DNA of 64,000 nt from assembly GCF_045679555.1 (NCBI RefSeq), contig NC_092092.1, positions 23,302,969 to 23,366,968 of the forward strand, written 5' to 3'. Shown one piece after another: positions 59,761 through 64,000 of the stretch. A program made the translations under genes and the position numbers. The stretch comes from Salvelinus alpinus. Its lineage: Eukaryota; Chordata; Actinopteri; Salmoniformes; Salmonidae. The notes beneath the pieces are model-generated. The model ran no database searches, was not told where the DNA came from, and worked only from the letters and a program-made list of their open reading frames with translations. Each line of letters opens with the position of its first letter. Within the stretch, counting starts at the first letter, position 1.

Positions 59761-60308
59761 GTCTGTTAAATGGTTTATAATACTCTTCTATTCATGGTTA
59801 AGTTTTAACAGGCGAAATTGTTACATGTGTTGGAAACAATTGTTACATTTGTATCCCTCAGCCTGTTTGATCTCACCAAGGAGTTACAACAAAAACATGT
59901 GGCTACAACCTACCACTTCTCTCCGATGATACGGCTGCGCGACACAGTAGCTCAAATCTGCTACCTGGTGGACTTTGACAGGAAATATTATATATTGATT
60001 GACGACGTTAGAGACAAAGATGTAGCGTCATGTCAGCAGCATTAGTGTTCTGTCAGCAAAATTAAGACTTCCGGTTTGCAGATTTTGCCTTCCAAATAAA
60101 AGTATGCGTTAAAACGCTATGTGTTGTTAATAAATCAATAATTTTTGCAGCTTTGCATAGCGCATAATGTTAAAATGTTATAATTTTGTAACTACACCGG
60201 GGAAAATTCTAAACTAAAGACAATTAGTGCTTTATATAAGATAAATAATATAAGGTGGAGAATATTGAGAATAGTTAAAGCTTAAATAAATGAATGTAAA
60301 GAACATCA
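59761..60308. other. No gene recognised upstream of rhou
   Basis: About 550 bp, AT-rich, without element ends. A 75-codon frame at 59818-60045 has no known motif. Confidence 0.5.
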
Positions 60309-60918
60309 TATTCGACAGATCCTATTAATCTAGCACTAAAGTCTATATATGATGTTATTTCTTGGATGACTGTCGTGTAAATACCCAGTAGCCCTTTCTA
60401 CTCCACCCATTCCATTGTTCCAAATGCAATACACTGTAGGCATATAAATTACATATTGTCTTATTGAGCAAAAACTATTCTGTTCACCACAGTAAAAGTA
60501 TTTTAAGGAAAACTCAGTAGGGTCTGTAGAATATATGGTGTCATTTCATGGGGCTCTGAATAATACGGAGTGTTGATGGCCTTTTACTCCACCCACTCCA
60601 TTGCCCACAATGCGAATCTCAGTACATGGAATAAATATTGGCTTATAAAGCAAAAACTATTCTGGGTACTGCAGTAAAAGTACTGTAGGGAATACTCAGT
60701 AGGGTATGTAGAATGTATACAACGGCCAGCAACACTTTGTATTATTTTAGATATTTTTTCTCTATAAGCCAAAATGTAATTTATAGGCATACCAGTGTAT
60801 TGCAATAGGACCAATGGAATGGGTTGAGTAGAAAGGGCTACTGGGTATTTAGACCAAAGTCATCCAAGAAGTAACACCATGTAGATTGAAGTGCTAGAGC
60901 AATAGGGTCTGTAGAATA
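60309..60918. mobile_element. Foldback element with long inverted arms and internal duplication
   Basis: The left arm 60312-60475 (AGATCCTATTAATCTAGCAC ... ATAAATTACATATTGTC) is inverted at 60752-60916. Between them a block of about 140 bp (60393-60536) is repeated directly at 60580-60718 (ACTCCACCCA-TCCATTG ... AAAAACTATTCTG ... GTAGAATATAT). Non-coding; about 1 kb upstream of the rhou start codon. Confidence 0.82.
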
Positions 60919-60954
60919 TTAAAATCTTTAGATTAATTTACTTAAGCTCCAACT

Positions 60955-63255
60955 ATTATTTTTATTTCACCTATTTAACCAGGTAGGCCAGTTGAGAACA
61001 AGTTCTCATTTACAACTGAGACCTGGCCAAGATAAAGCAAAGCAGTGCGACAAAAACAACAACACAGAGTTACACATGGGATAAACAAATGTACAGTCAA
61101 AAACACAATAGAAAAATCTATATACAGTGTGTGCAAATGTAGTAAGATTAGGGAGGTAAGGCAATAAATAGGCCATAGTGGCGAAATAATTACAATTTAG
61201 CATTAACACTGGAGTGATAGATGTGCAGATGATGATGTGAAAGTAGAGATACTGGGGTGCAAAAGAGCAACAACAAAAAAATAACAATATGGGGATGAGG
61301 TAGTTGGGTGGGCTATTTACAGATGGGCTGTTTACAGGTGTAGTGATCAGTAAGCTGCTCTGACAGCTGGTGCTTAAAGCTAGTGAGGGAGATATGAGTC
61401 TCCAACTTCAGTGACTTTTGCAATTCGTTCCAGTCATTGGCAGCAGAGAACTGGAAGGAAAGACGGCCACAGGAGGTGTTGGCTTTGGGGATGACCAGTG
61501 AAATATACCTGTTGGAGCGCGTGCTATGGGTGGGTGCTGCTATGGTGACCAGTGAGCAGAGATAAGGTGGAGCTTTACCTAGCAAAGACTTACAGATGAC
61601 CTGGAGCCAGTGGGTTTGGCGACGAATATGTAGCGAGGACCAGCCAATGAGAGCATACGGATCGCAGTGGTGGGTAGTATATGGGGCTTTGGTGACAAAA
61701 TGGATGGCACTGTGATATACCACATCCAATTTGTTGAGGAGGGTATTAGAGGCTATTTTGTAAATGACATCGCCGAAGTCAAGGATCGGTAGGATAGTCA
61801 GTTTTACAAGGGTATGTTTGGCAGCATGAGTGAAGGAGGCTTTTTTGCGAAATAGGAAGCTGATTCTCGATTTAACTTTGGATTGGAGGTGCTTAATGTG
61901 AGTCTGGAAGGAGAGTTTACAGTCTAGCCAGACACCTAGGTATTTATAGTTGTCTACATATTCTAAGTCAGAACCGTCCAGAGTAGTGATGCTGGTCGGG
62001 TGGGCGGGTGCAGGCAGCGATCGATTGAAGAGCATGCACTTAGTTTTACTAGCATTTAAGAGCAGTTGGAGGCCACAGAAGGAGCGTTGTATTGCGTTGA
62101 AGCTCGTTTGGAGGTTTGTTAACACAGTGTCCAAAGGAGGGTCAGATGTATACAGAATGGTGTCGTCTGCGTAGAGGTGGATCAAAGAATCACCCACAGC
62201 AAGAGCGACATCATTGATAAATACAGAGAAAAGAGTCGGCCCGAGAATTGAACCCTGTGGCACCCCCATAGAGACTGCCAGAGGTCTGGACAACAGGCCC
62301 TCCGATTTGACACACTGAACTCTATCTGAGAAGTAGTTAGTGAACCAGGCGAGACAGTCATTTGAGAAACCAAGGCTGTTGAGTCTGACGATTCACAGAG
62401 TCGAAAGCCTTGGCCAGGTCGATGAAGACGGCTGCACAGTAAAGTCTTTTATCGATGGCGGTTATGATATCGTTTAGGACCTTGAGCGTGGCTGAGGTGC
62501 ACCCGTGACCAGCTCGGAAACCAGATTGCATAGCAGAGAAGGTACGGTGGGATTCGAAATGGTCGGTGATCTGTTTGTTCACTTGGCTTTCGAAGACTTT
62601 AGAAAGGCAGGGCAGGATGGATATAGGTCTGTAACAGTTTGGGTCTAGAGTGTCTTCCCCCGTTGAAGAGGGGGATGACCACGGCCACTTTCCAATCTTT
62701 AGGAATCTCAGACGATGCGAAAGAGAGGTTGAACAGACTAGGGTTGCAACAATGGCGGCGGAAAATATTAGGAAGAGAGGTTCCAGATTGTCTAGCCCAG
62801 CAGATTTTTGGGATCCAGATATTGTAGCTCTTTCAGAACATCAGCTGTCTGGATTTGGGTGAGGGAGAAGCGGGGACGGGGGGGGACGGGGGGCTTGGGC
62901 CAGTTGCTGCGGGGCTTGCAGAGCTGTTGGGGTGGCCAGGTGGAAAGCATGGCCAGCCGTAGAGAAATGCTTATTGAAATTCTCGATTAGTGTGTATTTA
63001 TCAGTAGTGACAGTGTTTCCTAGTCTCAGTGCAGTGGGCAGCTGGGAGGAGGTACTCTTATTCTCCATGGACTTTACAGTGTTCCAAAACATTTTGGAAT
63101 TAGTGCTGCAGGATGAACATTTCTGTTTGAAAAAACTAGCCTTTTGCTTTCCTAACTGACTGTGTGTATTGGTTCCTGACTTCAATGAAAGTTAAATATC
63201 GAGGGGACAATTCGATGCTTGTGCAGTACGCCACAGGGTGTTTTTGTGCTGGTCA
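60955..63255 (-). mobile_element. L2-type LINE, 5'-truncated copy
   Basis: Minus orientation: the 3' tail starts at 60955 (GAGAACAAGTTCTC at 60994-61007). RT C-terminal half is at 61313-62370, RT N-terminal part and linker at 62380-63255. Truncated at the junction with a Rex-like tail near 63255. Confidence 0.9.
61313..63190 (-). pseudogene. L2 LINE reverse transcriptase, partly intact
   Basis: From about 62367 to 61313 one open frame reads LGFSNDCLAWFTNYFSDRVQ, then GVPQGSILGPTLFSVFINDV, the intact catalytic box LYADDTILYTS, DNYKYLGVWLDCKL, and the C-terminal domain to SEQLTDHYTCKQPICK and stop. Upstream, about 14 bases are missing around 62385 (AFDSVNRQTQQPW), causing a frameshift; another shift lies near 62645, and stops occur in the linker. 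63185-62841 is the linker (MFWNTVKSMENKSTSSQLPT). The best preserved LINE RT in the window, but not functional as a whole. Confidence 0.88.
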
Positions 63256-63441
63256 AGGGCAGTCAAGTCAAATAAAATTTTATTGGTCACATACACATGG
63301 TTAGCAGATGTTAATGCACGTGTAGCGAAATGCTTGTGCTTCTCGTTCCGAACATGCAGAAATATTTAACAAGTAATCTAACAATTTCACAACAACTACC
63401 TTATACACACACACAAATGTAAAGGAATGAATAAGAATATG
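63256..63441 (-). mobile_element. Rex-like LINE 3' fragment
   Basis: On the minus strand ends ...GACCAATAAAATTTTATTTGACTTGAC; contains AGCATTTCGCTACACGTGCA and TTATTCATTCCTTTACA. A typical 3' UTR end of salmonid Rex-type LINEs by recollection. Confidence 0.65.
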
Positions 63442-63443
63442 TA

Positions 63444-64000
63444 CAAATGAAGTCGGAAGTTTACATACACTTAGGATGGAGTCATTAAAACTTGTTTTTC
63501 AACCACTCCACAAATTTCTTGTTAACAAACTATAGTTTTGGCAAGTTGGTTAGGACATCTACTTTGTGCATGACACAAGTAATTTTTCCAACAATTGTTT
63601 ACAGACATATTATTTCACTTAATTCACTGTATCACAATTCCAGTGGGTCAGAAGTTTACATACACTAAGTTGACTGTGCCTTTAAACAGCTTTGAAAATT
63701 CCAGAAAATGATGTCATGGCTTTAGAAGATTCTGATAGGCTAATTGACATAATTTGAGTCAATTGGAGGTGTATCTGTGGATGCATTTCAAGGACTACCT
63801 TCAAACTCAGTGTCTCTTTGCTTGACATCATGGGAAAATCAAAAGAAATCAGCCAAGACCTCAGAAAAAGTTTTTAGACCTCCGCAAATCTGGTTCATCC
63901 TTGGGAGCAATTTCCAAACACATGAAGGTACCACGTTCATCTGTACAAACAATAGTACGCAAGTATAAACACCATGGGATCACACAGCCGTCATACCGCT
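63444..64000 (+). mobile_element. Tc1-like transposon, Sleeping Beauty/SALT class, cut by window end
   Basis: After TA (63442-63443) begins CAAATGAAGTCGGAAGTTTA. The outer direct repeat 63448-63477 (TGAAGTCGGAAGTTTACATA...) and inner one 63643-63672 (GTGGGTCAGAAGTTTACATA...) form the IR/DR terminal repeat that defines the salmonid elements from which Sleeping Beauty was reconstructed. The right part lies outside the window. Confidence 0.95.
63830..64000 (+). pseudogene. Sleeping Beauty-class transposase N-terminus, broken
   Basis: ATG at 63830 starts [15 protein letters not shown] and then hits TAG at 63872, because of base loss in the A-rich stretch (AGAAAAAGTTTTTAGACC). In another frame the paired-like DNA-binding helices continue (SGSSLGAISKHMKVPRSS, VRKYKHHG). 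Only the start of the gene is in the window; no catalytic residue can be judged. Confidence 0.9.

Noticed and set aside
59818..60045. 75-codon frame upstream of rhou as a small gene
   Set aside because: No start context, homology or splice support.

Overview
The window is a stretch of salmonid fish nuclear DNA (Salmo, Oncorhynchus or Salvelinus type). The evidence is tRNA-derived SINEs whose 3' tail matches the L2-type LINEs beside them, many Tc1-like transposons including a Sleeping Beauty-class element at the right edge, L2 and Rex1-like LINEs, and a chromodomain Gypsy element. Only one host protein gene is supported: rhou (RHOU/Wrch-1, an atypical Rho GTPase). It lies on the minus strand with three coding exons (59276-59027, 58178-58120, 55911-55459) that join in frame to 253 codons with GT-AG introns. 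Nearly everything else is mobile DNA, much of it nested. Nothing prokaryotic, no CRISPR array and no RNA gene other than SINE-embedded tRNA relics was seen.

Layout. 1-5770: Rex1-like LINE, then an I/Nimb-like LINE split by an L2 tail that itself holds a Tc1 copy (family A), then a Tc1 family B relic and a LINE endonuclease relic. 5771-12475: Tc1 family C relic and a long decayed L2 LINE carrying a second Tc1-A copy. 12480-15074: BED-finger hAT transposase with a visible intron. 16486-19350: BEL/Pao relic with an LTR and a second LTR fragment, plus a Tc1-type MITE holding a V-SINE-like SINE. 20051-27422: Tc1 families E, F and C, and two copies of a palindromic hAT-type MITE that carries a Pol III B-box-like module. 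27919-33666: L2 fragment split by a very young Gypsy (Tf1/sushi-type chromovirus) element. 36399-38290: solo LTR split by a Tc1. 38752-51959: SINE, TTAA-type elements, pogo-like MITE, Tc1-B, several MITEs and a hAT shell filled with later insertions. 52529-59760: rhou with its putative long 3' UTR. 60309-64000: foldback element, L2 LINE, Rex-like LINE tail and a Sleeping Beauty-class Tc1 cut by the window end.

The best candidates for a second look are: (1) the Gypsy element, whose primer-binding site is an 11-base complement of its own LTR (self-priming) and whose chromodomain is pushed out of frame by a C12 homopolymer; (2) the MITE carrying a Pol III B-box-like module; (3) two Tc1-A copies that share one inactivating frameshift, which implies movement in trans; (4) a foldback element about 1 kb upstream of the rhou start codon; and (5) the compensatory hairpin shared by LINE and SINE tails. 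Family names are from recollection of known sequence types and could not be checked by search here.
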